Below, in pieces: positions 10,817-23,473 of a DNA stretch of 62,000 nt. The notes below the pieces were generated by a model. It made no database searches. It was not told the origin of the DNA and was given only the letters and a program-made list of their open reading frames with translations. The position numbers and the translations under genes are program-made. The first letter of the stretch is position 1. Each line of letters begins with the position of its first letter. This DNA is from Lingula anatina (Eukaryota > Brachiopoda > Lingulata > Lingulida > Lingulidae), in the NCBI RefSeq assembly GCF_001039355.2, contig NW_019775657.1:1-62000 (forward strand). The letters run 5' to 3'.

Positions 10817-13800
10817 ATGGGTTTAGGTTCAAGCCTTATGCAATCATTTTTCATGCGATGTAGTGACCAGGAAAAACTAGATATTCTGTATAAACTGGAT
10901 GAAGATCCAAGTTACCAAGGACCAGGCACGGACCAAGTAGAAACATGGACACAACTTAACATAACAGAACCGGAATGCAGAATCCCAAATAGCATACTAC
11001 GTTGCGCAAAATTGAAGGTGCTTAATATTTCCAATAATGAATTTGTAGAAAAAGACTTAATTCTTACAATTTTTAGTCTGGAGGCACTCGAAGACTTAGA
11101 CATGTCCAATTGCAACATTACTTTCATTCCGCCAGAAATAGGCATGCCCCAAAAATTGAGAAAGCTTAACTTATCAGGTAACCAGCTGCCGGCGATACCT
11201 CTGCCACTTTGTGACCTAGTGGCATTAGAGGAGCTTGATCTAAGGAACAACAACATAACAGCCATCACGCCAGAAGTGGAAAGACTGTGCAAGTTGACGA
11301 AAATAGACATCTCCAGGAATCCTTTAGAAGAATTCCCACTTACAATATTAAATAATAAAAACTTGGAGAGTCTTAATCTGGATGGTGCTAGTATTACTAC
11401 AGTGCCACTGCAGTTAGAGCAGCTCACAAATCTTAGTGAATTGAATTTGTCTAATAACACATTAGGGGGATTTCCACTGTCATTATTTGTGCTGGAAACA
11501 CTAGAGGTCCTTGACCTCTCGAACAACAACATCGCCTATGTGCCACCTGAGATATCACAACTTAAGAATCTGAAGGAATTGAACCTTTCTCTTAATTGGT
11601 TGGAAGAATTCCCAATGGCAGTGTGTGAGCTAGTGACGCTGGAGACCCTTGACCTCTCAACGACCAACATCACTACAGTGCCGTCTCAAATAACAGAGCT
11701 AAAGAATCTGAAGAAATTGAGCCTGGCCTTGAGCAAGCTGACAGAATTTCCTATGTCAGTGTGTGAGATGGTGACACTGGAGACCCTTGACCTGTCGGGC
11801 ATCAACATCACTACAGTACCACCTCAGATAACACAACTTACAAATCTGAAGGAATTGAACCTTTCTGATAACCATTTGGAAGAGTTCATAATTTCATTAT
11901 GTGAGCTAGTGACCCTGGAGACGATCGACCTTAAAAACAATAGAATCAGCAAAGTCCCGCAACAAATTGAACAACTACAAAAGCTAAAAATCATTGAATT
12001 GGATAAAAATGAATTGACCCGATTGCCCTCTCAAGTACGTCAACTGTCTAGTCTCAGTAAATTCAGCCTGTCTGGGAACAACCTAGAACAACCTCCACAA
12101 GAAGTAGCAGAACGTGGGATAGAAGCTATTAAGAGGTATTTTGATGATTTAGTCAAAACCGAGGAAACATCATCGTTTAGACTACAAGTACAAGTCATTG
12201 GTGAATCATGTGCAGGGAAGACGAGTCTGGTGAAAACTTTGACATCCGGTAGCCCTTTCTTAACAAGACAGGCAGATAGAACGCACGTCATGGAACAGAT
12301 TCCATGGTCACCAAAAGAAGACGTCTTTCTCAACATTAATGATTTCGGGGGGCATGACGTCTACAAGGTCGCGCATAACTTCTTCATAACCAAAGAAGCT
12401 GTCACACTGATAGTGTTTAATCTTCAGAATATATCTTTGAATTATCAAGCAGCAGTCGGAAGCTGGATAGATAGCGTTTACAGCAGGGCGCCAGATTCAG
12501 CTATACTGCTTGTAGGTACACATGCTGATTGCCTGAGCAGTGAAGAAGTAGACAAAGTAAAGAGAGAGCTTTCAAATGCTCTCAGTTCCCACTTAGGTGA
12601 CATGGCATCCAGCTTTAGAGCAAGGTTTGAGGAATTAGAGAAGAAAAGTCAAGATAAAGAATCGCTTAAATTGGAGTACAAAGAAAAAATGCTGCGAATT
12701 GAAAGCCTTATTCAGACTCCACCACGTGTAGACGAACTTTTGTTTGTCATCAGCTCCAAAAATCGCCATGGAGTAGCCGAACTCGAGGAAGTGTTGGTTA
12801 GAAAATCGAGAGAAAAGAAATATATATTGCCAGAGTCTTGGCTGCAGCAGGTGGAGCACATTGAGACGGCAAAGCGTAGTAAACAAGATCCTTTCCTAAC
12901 ACTTAAGTTCCTTGTTAACATGACAGGGTTGAAAGCATCACAAATGCAGGGAGGTGAAGATGCTCAAAGAATTGAAGACGTGCTGAGTTTCTTGCATGCC
13001 ACAGGCGCTGTTCTTTGGTTCAGAGATAAGCCGTTGCTGAAGACCTTCATATTCCACAGACAAGATGTTTTCATTGATATCTTGAAGGCAATTCTCCGTC
13101 ATGATATTGGTTCTATACTTGTATATGATTCCGACCCTTTCAAGCAGAAGTTCACCCTTGAGATATTTGAATCTGCCAAGAGAGATGTGCTGCGAAGAGG
13201 TATCATCAGTAGAACCATGTTGGAATGTTTGTGGCGGAGATTCAACTTTGGTAAACAGGGTCTCGACGCCATGTTAGAGTTGCTTGAAAAGTTTGAGATT
13301 TGTTACGTTGTGAATGGTGTAGATGAAGATAAGTATCATTTCCCATGGCTATTGGACGAAGATCTGCCTGAAGGTGTTTCTTCCAGTTGGCCCGCTGTTC
13401 CATCCAGAGATGAATCGCAGATTACCACTGAACTCCATTTTCCAATCACTTGTCCCACTGGACTGTATGAAATGGCGGCAGTGCATCTCCATGGCCACTT
13501 GGGGCAATTCAAGGCAACGAGAACAGACTGGAAACATGGTTTCTATGCAAAGCTTGACAACCAGAGTCAAATTTGTCTCAAAAGAGAAGTTCCTGGTGCG
13601 TCATCCAACGGAGTTATTCGACTCTCCATACGTGGCAATGATCCCATCCAAGTGAAGAAATACAGCCTGAGGATATTTCAAGACCTTCTATCCTTGACAG
13701 AAAAAGAATGTCCCGGTTCTCCTCGGGATGAATTCCTGGTTTGTCCACACTGTGTCCACGAAGAGAGCATTCCACCAACGCTGTTTGACATTCCTGTCAC

Positions 13801-15198
13801 TCTCCTAAGTGTTCCCTCTGATTCACCAGTTCCTTACCACCCGTGTCCAGAAGAAGAACCTAGGTTTATGGCTTCTGCAGACTTCTACTATCCAGTAACT
13901 GCGGGTGAATATATTTTGATATCATACTTTTTATTTACACTGTGTATAAAACTCTTTGGCCACACATAAGAACTGATATTTTATTTGGTGTTACCTATTG
14001 AGCAGGACGGGGAGTCCGTTTTAAGTTAAGATAGTTCACTTGCCGAAACCATCAAATGTGGCATTTAAATAGAGAGTAATATTTTTCCGTTTCATATTTG
14101 AAGGGAAAATGACAGAGCTGCACTACACGTCACTTGAGAAACACTTGGTGCAAGTTGTAGATGATGTCCGAGGCTCCCCCCAAGAGGTACTAGGTCGCCT
14201 CGTTAAAGCTGATGTAATAACAGAGAAAGAGAAAGAGAAAACATCGTCCTTGGTGCTGGGAGAGGAAGACAGACTTGTTGGATTTCTTCGGAGAAAGAAT
14301 GATTCCGCGTTCTACATATTCTGTGGTGCTCTTCATGATAGTGGCCATGTTGGAACTGTTCAACTTTTGAGGTGTGTTTTTTTTCCAAGCTTAAGCTGCT
14401 AGACTTGGTCTTAAATCGCTCACATATTGTGCTTGCGTTGTTGTCAGTTTTTAATCTTTAACTCGTCTTTACAATTAGACCCACTGATTGCTGCCAAATG
14501 AGTAACGATTTATTCATCTGGTCTATTGAGTTGCAATTCTTTTGCAATTGCCATCTGATGATCTGTTCATCATTGAAATTAAATATTGCGAATGTTCTTA
14601 GTACATGCAGATTGAAAAAATACGGGTGGAATAATTTTACTAGTTTGACATATTTTGAGAAAAACGAGTACTTAAAAATATTTAAAATAATAAGTTATAA
14701 AAACATTTTATTTTTGAGTATTTCCACGAATTATTATTTAAAGTTGCGACAGAAACTGAAATTGTCATAGAGAATGACACAATATATTCTCAATAATTAT
14801 CAGTATCTTTTCGAGGTCTTATTGTCATTCTTTTATTATTTAAATTGTTGGGCAAGGTGCATTGCAATTTTAAATATAAAAGACGCAAATGAATAGCGTT
14901 AATATTAACATTATAACTGATCCAATAATTGACGCTTCCATATGTCAGATTACCGGACATGGCCGTGATGCTTTCTGAAGATAACTTCAAAGAGCTCCTG
15001 CAGAGATTACATTCAAAAGACGTTATAACACAATCAGATATTGATGCAGTGATGAGAGAACCAACCAAGCCGTCGAGAGTATCAGCACTAGTGAAGAAGT
15101 TAAGGGATGGCAAGAATAGCCCCGAGGCAGGACGCGCCTTTGGTCAATTTCGAGATGCTCTTTATGACGAGACTACAAGGCTGAAAGGATTATACTAG
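10817..15198 (+). CDS. Roco protein: LRR, ROC-COR GTPase and tandem CARD-like domains
   Basis: Three exons: 10817-13904, 14104-14371 and 14949-15198, joined in phase 1 and phase 2, giving 1201 residues. Residues 55-430 are leucine-rich repeats. Residues 455-640 are a ROC GTPase domain with P-loop GESCAGKTS (462-470), NDFGG switch (508-512) and GTHAD (567-571). Residues 660-1020 are COR and its C-terminal half. Residues 1032-1118 (exon 2) read as a CARD, with DVITEKE, AFYIFCGAL and GHVGTVQLL. Residues 1120-1201 (exon 3) form a second CARD-like fold with LHSKDVITQSDID and AFGQFRDAL. The body resembles vertebrate MFHAS1-type Roco proteins; the kinase domain of LRRK1/2 is absent. By family it should be a cytoplasmic GTP-dependent scaffold that recruits CARD partners in immune or death signalling. 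The start is the first ATG of the long frame. An alternative unspliced end at 13969 would drop both CARDs. Exon 1 is intron-free over 3 kb. Confidence 0.85.
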
Positions 15199-15209
15199 GT
15201 ATAATTTAT

Positions 15210-16080
15210 TGTAGACATGACAGAATTGATATTACAGGTAGACTGACATTCACTGTATATACAGGGGGTAATGTGTATATATCTGTACACATGACAGAAT
15301 TGATACTACAGGTAGACTGACATTCACTGTATATAATATGTATATATCTGTAGACATAACATAATTGATACTACAGGTAGACTGATATTCACTGTATATA
15401 ATATGTATATATCTGTAGACACAACAGAATTGATACTACAGGTAGAATGACATTCACTGTATATAATATGTATATAACTGTAGATATTACAGATTTGATG
15501 CTACAGGTAGACTGGAATTCACCGTATGTAATATGTATATATCTGTACACATGACAGAATTGATACTACAGGTAGACTGGCATTCGCTGTATATAATATG
15601 TATATATCTGTAGACATAACAGAATTGATATTACATGTAGACTGACATTCACTGTATATAGTATGTTTATATTTGTAGACATGACAGAATTGACACTACA
15701 GGTAGACTGACATTCACTATATATAATATGTTTATATTTGTAGACATGACAGAATTGATACTACAGGTAGACTGACATTCACTGTATATAATATGTTTAT
15801 ATTTGTAGACATGACAGAATTGATATACAGGTAAACTGAAGTTCACTGTATATAATATGTATATATCTGTAGACATAACATAATTGATATACAGGTAGAC
15901 TGAAGTTTACTGTATATAATATGTATATATCTGTAGACATAACAGAATTGATACTACAGGTAGACTGATATTCACTGTATATAATGCAGGTATGTACTGT
16001 ATATATCTGTAGACATGACAGAATTGATATCACAGGTAGAGTGAATTTCACTGTATATTATATGTATATGGATGTAGACA
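15210..16080. repeat. 65-bp minisatellite, about 13 units, just after the Roco-CARD gene
   Basis: The unit runs roughly GACAGAATTGATACTACAGG, TAGACTGACATTCACTG, TATATAATATGTATATATCTG. It repeats with point changes and small indels from 12 bp after the stop codon to about 16080. Given its position it is probably transcribed as 3' UTR, since no good poly(A) signal precedes it. Short frames in it on the minus strand are products of the repeat, not genes. Confidence 0.9.
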
Positions 16081-16365
16081 ACAAAGTTTAAGCCGAACGA
16101 CTGACACTTTATGTGTATTATAAAGTTTAAGAAAAACATGTAGCCTACTGGTATTTAGCTTTTTCTTAGACTCTGTTAAAAACCATCTTAGCTTATTTTT
16201 CTAACCTCACATACCCCCTTTTAAATAGAGGGGTTATGATATGTTTGGCATATTCAATTAAGTATATACCATAATTTTTTATATAAATGGGTTAGACTTA
16301 TTTCGCGTGTATTACGAGTAGATTGATAGCGACAATTTCACAGGTGGATCTGAGTCAAAATTTGA

Positions 16366-16371
16366 AATAAA
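16366..16371 (+). promoter_or_regulatory. Candidate poly(A) signal for the Roco-CARD gene
   Basis: AATAAA about 1.17 kb after the stop codon, beyond the 65-bp array; a second AATAAA follows within about 45 bp. If used, the whole minisatellite is in the 3' UTR. Assignment is by position only. Confidence 0.35.
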
Positions 16372-18969
16372 ATTTGAAAAAAAAAATGGTCCAGATTGGC
16401 GGGGCATTAATAAAGAGTAGTCCACATAAAATCTTGCAAGGATATCTGCTTCACAGTAAGATGTAACAAGCTGGAATTCCGTACAAATGTTTGTATTTAA
16501 GAAGTACTAGAAGTTGATGGTGGTGAATTCAGATTGTAGCGTCGTGAAGGGGGTGGATGGAGCTCTTCTACATGTAGCTGATCCTTTAAGGAAATGCATA
16601 TAAAAACATTAGATTTTAAAATTCTGCGAGTTATTCAAGGTGCATATGAACCAACGTGGAGAAGACAGTAAAAATTGATAGACGCCCGGGCACCCCCACA
16701 ATCTGTATTTGCCTGTCCTGATTCTTTTACGTGCTGAAGTTACATTATCTCCTCTGAGACATGCATATTAGACCCACCTTGCCAGCTCAATCAGAATATG
16801 TGAGCAATATAACTAGTTATAAACATATGAGTTATATTATGGGCTGAAAAACTGTCAAGTAGGATATAACTTATTCTATGGTACATTATTATTTGTGAGC
16901 TATTTAACAACTATCTAAATTATTAAAGATAAGACGTATACTGCATGTAATACATCCTGAATGTGTGTGCGTAGTACTGTAGCACCTTCATCTGGCTTTG
17001 GCCGGACTATATAACGAGTTTGTACATGTGTGTTATGTTATGTTATCGACTGAACATAATGGACTCATAATGCGATGTAATATTAAAATCGCACGGAGTA
17101 GTGGCATTTCGTACTGACATTGTGAACAGATCGTCGACTTGTAAACTGATATGCACATGTATCATCAGCCGGTAAACAACCAGATGTATTATTTGGAAAG
17201 TGCATAGTCACATTTTCCTGATTTCATACACATTACAACGACTTATTTTCATACATGCATGTCTTATATTATCAGCGGGAACAGAATGTTATGTTTATAT
17301 AAGTACATGCTCAGTTCTGCATACAAGTAGAAGCAAGTAATGTTGACATAATGAGATAGTAGATAGATATGTTATATACTAAACTAAAACACAATGTAAT
17401 GTATTCAAAAAGATGCATCTGTTTGCTTAATTACTTTCAGAGCATTTAAACTAGTAATTATGATAATTATACATGTTACATACGTTCTGTTATCAGACCA
17501 GATATAGTTATGTAGTGTTATCTACATGTAGATATTTAAAAGTAAAACGTAAAGCGTGAATAAGTGTTTTGTTTTGTTTTATATGATGAAGTACATGTAT
17601 CTAGGATTACTAGCAGAAAAAACAATAATCAGTGGAATAAGATTATAGTCACTAAAGTGGATTTTGTTCTCATTCCTTTGTCATTGAAAGTATTTAGATA
17701 ATTTGGATGATAAGATGCTTATTATTTTTATTCATATCAATTCCCCGTATTAATAAAGGAAAATTATATTATCTACAAAAGTTCATTTGTCTTTCTTTTT
17801 GTCCTGTTTGAATTAATAAATACAGTTTCGATGTGACGGGCTCAATTGAAATTTAGGAAACTAAGTTTACAGAAAATGATACGTCCCGCCTGTTTACCTT
17901 CATTTAAGTTCACAAAATTTTCTTAACTTGTTGACAATTTTAGAATCCAAAACGAGGATAAATTTTACAAAGAATATTGTTTGTTCAAAGGGGTATGTCA
18001 AATCCAAAGTGGAAGTGATTTCAAAGCATAAAAGCAGCATCGTTAAGGATTTACCCGTCGTTAAATTGAACTAGTGCATTTCTCCATTTGAAAAAAAATC
18101 CCCCATTTCAGGGTAGACCGTGCTCCTGGCTCGTTAGCCAACTTGCAAAATGTTTATGGCCTACTTTAACATGATATTAATGGGTAACAATGTCGGTAAT
18201 GTGAAAATTGCAAAGGGAAGTAATAATGCGGAGGAATAATCAACCATGCAGATAATAATGTAGGGGAGTAAAGATGTATACGTAGGGAAGCAAGATGCGG
18301 GGAAGTACCGGTGTGGAGGAGAAACGCTTAACGCTAACTTTACAGGGGGTGTATTGATGTGGGGATTTACGGACGTGGGGTGGTAGCGATGGGCACGATG
18401 TCAAATTTACTTGGGAAGGGGGCGACGCGGTCGTCGACAAACAAACGCAACATACTTGCCTAAATCCCTATAAATAGTTCAGTTATGTACACGTTCGCCA
18501 ATCAGAGCAAGTTATACAGTGAAAAGTTTTACCTCTGTAACCAATCAGGATATATCACGCAAAGTTACAGGGAAAGATCCAAATCTGTACACCTGAGACA
18601 TCTACCGGCATCATTTAAATTAATATCAAGTAACACATTACATCGTCAAGTAGTTTTGGTGCAGGGAGTAATAGTATGGGGAGATAGTACGGGGGGTCGA
18701 TATAACCCGAAAGAGCGCGCATGTTTTATCTAGCATAGTTGATATTAAAAGGCATGTCTCATTGAGACGGTGATGCGGCGATTCTGGCGGTTCGATTTGG
18801 AAAGATCCCTGCAGCGTTTTCAATCTGGCCTAGGTTAATTTTAAATCTGCCTAGGTGAGAATGAAGAACATCCGACTTGCCGTTTTGAGAATATCTATAA
18901 ATAAAATAGACTTACACGAAGAAAACAATATAAAAATATGCAAGGATATGCGAAAATATTACATGAGAA
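16372..18969. other. Gene-free AT-rich spacer
   Basis: No domain, exon or transposon recognised. Short frames at 18240-18440 and 18485-18733 lack homology features and a plausible gene context. The palindrome TACATGTA recurs here several times. Confidence 0.5.
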
Positions 18970-19690
18970 TTTACAGTTGCATTGATGCTTCAACGTATTC
19001 ACCATTATACATGCGGTTTACATTCGAATTATGGTACCAAGATGGAGGCGGAATCAATTTGTTTATGTCAAAAAAACTTCATTGATGCACGTCATTCCCC
19101 TTTTCCTCTACTACATGTAATAACTCTCCATTAAACGTTGACGTGTAAGAAACTCCAGTCCACTAATATTTACAACATAAGACATACTGACACAATTGCT
19201 TACAGCCTAGAGTTGTTTCAGCATCCCTGTATTACACGGAGAAAACAAAAAGTAATGCCTATACATGTAGAGCATACCGGTAGTATATGTGCAAAAATGA
19301 TTGGTTACATTTTTTAATATCCATTTTTTTTCTTATCTAACTGGCCTTAGCATAAAAACATATTCGCACCTTGTCTTTCGCTAATTTGTAAATGATTGGC
19401 AAAATGTATTACTGGTAGCTATACTTTACAGAATAAACTCAATGTGACGTTCACGGAAGGCTACAAATAGACAGATTCTGCAGGGGGCAGATATATCACA
19501 TAGACGGCTTGCAAGGCAGCCACATTTTCTCCAGCGGAGCAAGATGACACACACTTTTTTGGAATCACACCAGCGGCTCCTGCAACCTAACACACCAGAA
19601 ACATTGTGTCACGCAATAATGCGATTTTGATGCGTAAATTGTACAACATTATAACGAATGATTTGACAATAACATATATTAGGTAAGAGA
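18970..19690. repeat. Dispersed 0.7 kb repeat, copy 1
   Basis: Matches 33556-34915 in the same orientation. Shared landmarks are AAGATGGAGGCGGAATCAAT, CAGCATCCCTGTAT, GGTAGTATATGTGCAAA, CCAGCGGAGCAAGATGAC, CCAGAAACATTGTGTCACGC and ATTATAACGAATGATTTGAC. The second copy carries extra sequence in its middle and near its end. No coding potential; element class unknown. Confidence 0.65.
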
Positions 19691-20166
19691 CAATTGACGG
19701 ATTAGGAGCTTCCGTGTTGACTTGGGCGAAACGTTTTGGGGTAGAGCCGCGCTCATCAATAACAACTAGAATGTCCAATTCAACAAAAATACAACTACCT
19801 TTTTATGCATTCATTCTTTTTAACTTGAAAATATCCCCAACGTACAACATTGGTTCAAAAGGTTGTCCCACCCCTATTTTCATGCACTTTAATTACAAAT
19901 GATCAGCTCACAGGTGTAAATTGTTATAACTAGTGCTTTTTATTCCAGATACCATGTCTAACATGATTAATGGTTCAAAAAATACAAAATAGTGGTGAAA
20001 ATATACACATTTTATACCATTTAGGTAAATTTATAACAGGTACCCCCTCAAATCCAATGTTTCATTGTGATTTCTACAGATGTAAAGAAATGTCTATTAA
20101 ATTGAACAGACGCCATTAAATGTCACCAAATTTACACACAATTAGCATTAGGATGTGCTCGGTAAA
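19691..20166. other. Gene-free spacer
   Basis: Nothing recognised between the dispersed repeat and the inverted-arm Tc1 element. Confidence 0.5.
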
Positions 20167-21186
20167 GGTAACGTGCCTAATAGAGTGTGCGTCTACTGCG
20201 TACTGCAATTATCTCCTGTAGATGGCGCGCCAAGCCTTCAACAAGGGTAAAAATTCTGTTTCGTGGGATATTATCCCATTCTTCCTGAACAGCTTGGGGG
20301 AGTTGGTCCACGTTTTTATGGGGTTGGTTCTCCTCTGCATTGCACACTCCAATTCATGTCATAGGTGATTAGTAAGGTTAATATCAGGGCTCAAAGATGG
20401 TGGTTCCATCCTTAGAACATTGCGTTTCTACAACAAATCACTTGCCAGGTGAGAAGTGTAAGCAAGTGTGCTGTTATGATGAAACCCGGAGTAAATCCCA
20501 AAGTCAGTTCTTGATGATGGAGTGAGATATCAGCTGAGAATGCTATGTTCAGTGATCCCACAGGGACCTGAACCTGGCCATCCATCACTGGAAAGAAGTC
20601 GGTTTTGCTGCAGAATCAAATTATTTCTTGTATCCCATCGATGGTCAAATGAAGGTCCGTAGACATGTTGAAATATGACTCTTGGAAGGGTGTGTGCAGG
20701 ATAATATCGCCTGAGGTTTTAGATCAGTCGGCATTTGGGGAACATTCCAAGTCGTGGTATTAGTACATTGTTCCTTGTGGAACAAAACGTAACTGGGGCA
20801 TTTTACGGTAACATTTTCAACAGGTAGCTCACTCCATTTGCAAGAGGTGACTTCGGGGATGCTACCGGCTTCATTGTGACAACGCACTTGCTCACAGCTC
20901 TCATCTGGCAAGTGATTTGTTGCTGAAACACAGGGCCCTAAGGATGGGACAACCGTCTTTGAGCCCTGATATTAATCCTACTGAGCCCCTGTGGCATTAA
21001 TTGGAATGTGCATTGCAGAGGAGAACCAATTCCGAAATAATCTGGACCAATTCCGCCACGCTCTTTAGGATGAATGGGGCAATATCCTACAAAACAGTAT
21101 TATTACCCTTGTTGAAGGCTTGTCGCGCCATCTACAGGACATAATTACAGTACGCGGTCGACGCACACGCTATTAGGCACGTGACC
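20167..21186 (+). mobile_element. Degenerate Tc1/mariner-type element with long inverted arms
   Basis: The ends are inverted: GGTAACGTGCCTAATAGAG on the left and CTATTAGGCACGTGACC on the right, with homology extending inward more than 300 bp on each side. On the plus strand, broken frames read VGFAAESNYFLYPIDGQ (near 20600), HCDNALAHSSHLASDLL (near 20870) and QPSLSPDINPTEPLWH (near 20955). In order, these are the three catalytic-region motifs of Tc1-like transposases. The left arm is an inverted copy of the C-terminal coding end, so the transposase 3' end is present twice, facing outward. Many stops make it inactive. Confidence 0.7.
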
Positions 21187-21834
21187 AATACAGTCTGTTT
21201 TTTGCACTTATTTGGGCAGAAACATATCACGTTTTCACCACCGTTATGCGAGAATGACTCATTCCAAAGGGACGTTTGGGATCTTCTTAAGTGTATTTCA
21301 CTGAAATTGGACTTTTTCCTCAAATTGTTTGGATATAGTCAGGAACCAAACAAGATCCAACAGAACCAACAGATGTTAAAATTTCCATACCTTATAGAAA
21401 TCATGTCCTTTCCCTAATTTATCAATTTCGATACAAATACATGGTTATAATAATCACGACCCAACAGGTAGATTATATAAGTACTTATAAGTTATTTTTT
21501 AAGGGGGATTGATGCATAAATGCCATAGGTCTAAATCTGACAAAATAGAATTTTTAACGTTTCATTTATGTGAAATAAATATCTTAATATATGTGGTACC
21601 CATATAACCATACCTGAGCACAGCTAGGTCTTTAAAGAAATTCTCTAATTGTGATATTTTGTTATATTGGTGTAAGCTGGAGATAATTTCTAACGTACAG
21701 TTACACATGTCAGTACACGTAATCATAGACATTGACAAGGTTGACAACAAGATTGTGAACTACAATCCGGTACCAAGAGATCAAAAAAAAAAATAATAAA
21801 AATAAAATAAATAAATAAAAACTGATATACGTAA
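21187..21834. other. Gene-free spacer
   Basis: Short AT-rich region without recognisable features, ending in an A-rich run just before the broken foldback element. Confidence 0.5.
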
Positions 21835-21906
21835 CCCAGCAGGCATAGTGACGTTGGATCAACGTTGAAAACAGGTTTATACGTTGAATTGTCGTTGATC
21901 TACCTA

Positions 21907-23473
21907 CAGGGTTGCTACTTAATATGGAATATTTTTTATCATTGTTATTTTTGAGTGCTGATTAAATATTTATTGGCTTGATTCATCAAAAAAAGTATAT
22001 CATTGAGTGAGAAAAACATCCAATCTTCTATTGTGAGATATTTTGGTCAATAATATCAAATCTGACATAAGATGTCATTCAAAAGAAAAGAACACCCCCA
22101 GAAAACCATATCAACAGTTTGATGTCAGTATTAATTTTAAGCTAAGATAGTAAAGAAAATGATAGCCTCCGGACAGTGATATGTTACACAGTCAAAGAAA
22201 TCATTACAGTAAATCATGAAAAGTCATCAATAGCGGGTATGACCTCCAGCAGCGCCCTCATCCTACTTGCCAAGCCGGCCGATGACCATAGCTTTTTATT
22301 CTCTGAGTTACTTCCGCCCACATATTTTAATTGGGTTCATTACTGGGGAGTTTGCAGGCCAGGGCAGTTGCTGAACCCATTGGTTTTGAAGAAAAACAGT
22401 GATTCTGCGAGCTCGATGTGGGGTTGCACAGTCGTCTTGGTACACAAAGTTGTTCCTGAAGATGACTCTTACAAATCGAAGCATTGTTTGCTGTAGAATG
22501 TCTCTGTAGGAACCCTGGTTGAGGTTGCCACCTAGAAAAACCAACTGGTTCTGGGCACCGGCATGGAATGCTCCCCAAACAGAGACGTTACCACCCCCTG
22601 CTTGCACCCTAGGTAGTACACAATTATCGTGTTATGCCTCTCGTACACGTCGGCGGACACGGATTCGACAGTCAACCCCCAAAATTCTATATCTGGCCTC
22701 GTCACTGAAAACGACGTGATTCCAGTGTTTTGGCTGCAAACGCACGTGGTCCCCAGCCCATTGCAGACGTCGCTGTATATGACCTGCTGTTAACAGAGGT
22801 TTCCATACTGGTCTTCGTGCAAAATAACCAGTTTGCTGTAGTCTCTTGTTCACAAGGGACCTTGAAACGGGCGTTTGAGAGGCATTCTGCCACTCTTTTT
22901 GAGGACACTGGTTGTCTTTGTACGACCAGCACGGCGCACTCTAAGGAGAAGGCAATCCTGTCTTCTTGGTGTGGTACGCGGACACCCTGATGGAAGTATT
23001 GGAGTAGGTGCCCCTGTTGTAGCATTTGTTTGGAGGACTTTACTAACGGTTCCTGAAAAATGTTGAATTGTCTGGCAATGGCTGTCCGTTTCTAGCCATT
23101 TTCTCTGAGAGCAAGAATCCCATAGTAAGCTGCATTGCTTAGCTGTCAAACCATATCTTCTCTAAGGTAACTGACAAGTTTCAGAGCGATCCCTTTGTTG
23201 CTTCTCTAAATACACTCCAAAGATTGACCAAACCCATGCGTTTTTATACAAGGGCAGAAATTGCCGAAAAGACCACCCCTGACATTTCTAACCACAGAAC
23301 ATGCAACTGCTTACATTAATTGTTTCGAAAGTTGCATGGTAATTAGGTAACACACCTGATTACACATAAAGTGACACCTCAGTTTTGGATTTAAAATAGT
23401 TGGAGAGAAATGAAATATTTTGTACAACATTTTCTCGACAAAAAATAATATTCCATATTATGTGGTAACCCTG
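21907..23473 (-). mobile_element. Tc1-like transposon in a TA target site
   Basis: The termini are inverted: CAGGGTTGCTACTTAATATG on the left, and on the right CATATTATGTGGTAACCCTG, flanked on both sides by TA, the Tc1/mariner target duplication. The interrupted host repeat gives an exact empty-site comparison. The minus strand encodes a decayed transposase. An N-terminal helix-turn-helix part (about 23149-22850) is in another frame. Next comes VVFSDEARYRI (near 22720, first Asp of the DDE triad), a stop at about 22632, then GGGNVSVWGAF, VYQDDCATPHRAR and LPWPANSPVMNPI. The expected Glu after NPI is Lys. One frameshift, one stop and the lost catalytic residue make it inactive. Confidence 0.85.
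22308..23149 (-). pseudogene. Decayed Tc1-family transposase
   Basis: Coding remains of the transposon described at 21907-23473. From the N-terminus: 23149-22850 (DNA-binding part, frame 1), 22853-22632 (start of the catalytic core with FSDEA) and 22607-22308 (QDDCATPHRAR and SPVMNPI). The second and third pieces share a frame and are separated by one TAA codon; the first is offset by a frameshift. The usual NPIE reads NPIK. Family identity rests on the DDE-region motifs and the TA-flanked CAGGG ends. Confidence 0.8.

Noticed and set aside
10912-11532. 206-residue minus-strand open frame
   Set aside because: Complement of the LRR coding exon. Ser-rich composition arises from the repeated Leu/Asn codons on the other strand; no domain or splice context.
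15667-16051. Minus-strand repetitive frames with TDIYILYTVNFSLP units
   Set aside because: Periodic translation of the 65-bp minisatellite. Period 65 is not a multiple of three and the frame holds only through indels.
22176-22990. Plus-strand frames across the Tc1 element
   Set aside because: They are antisense to the transposase remains, whose motifs are on the minus strand.
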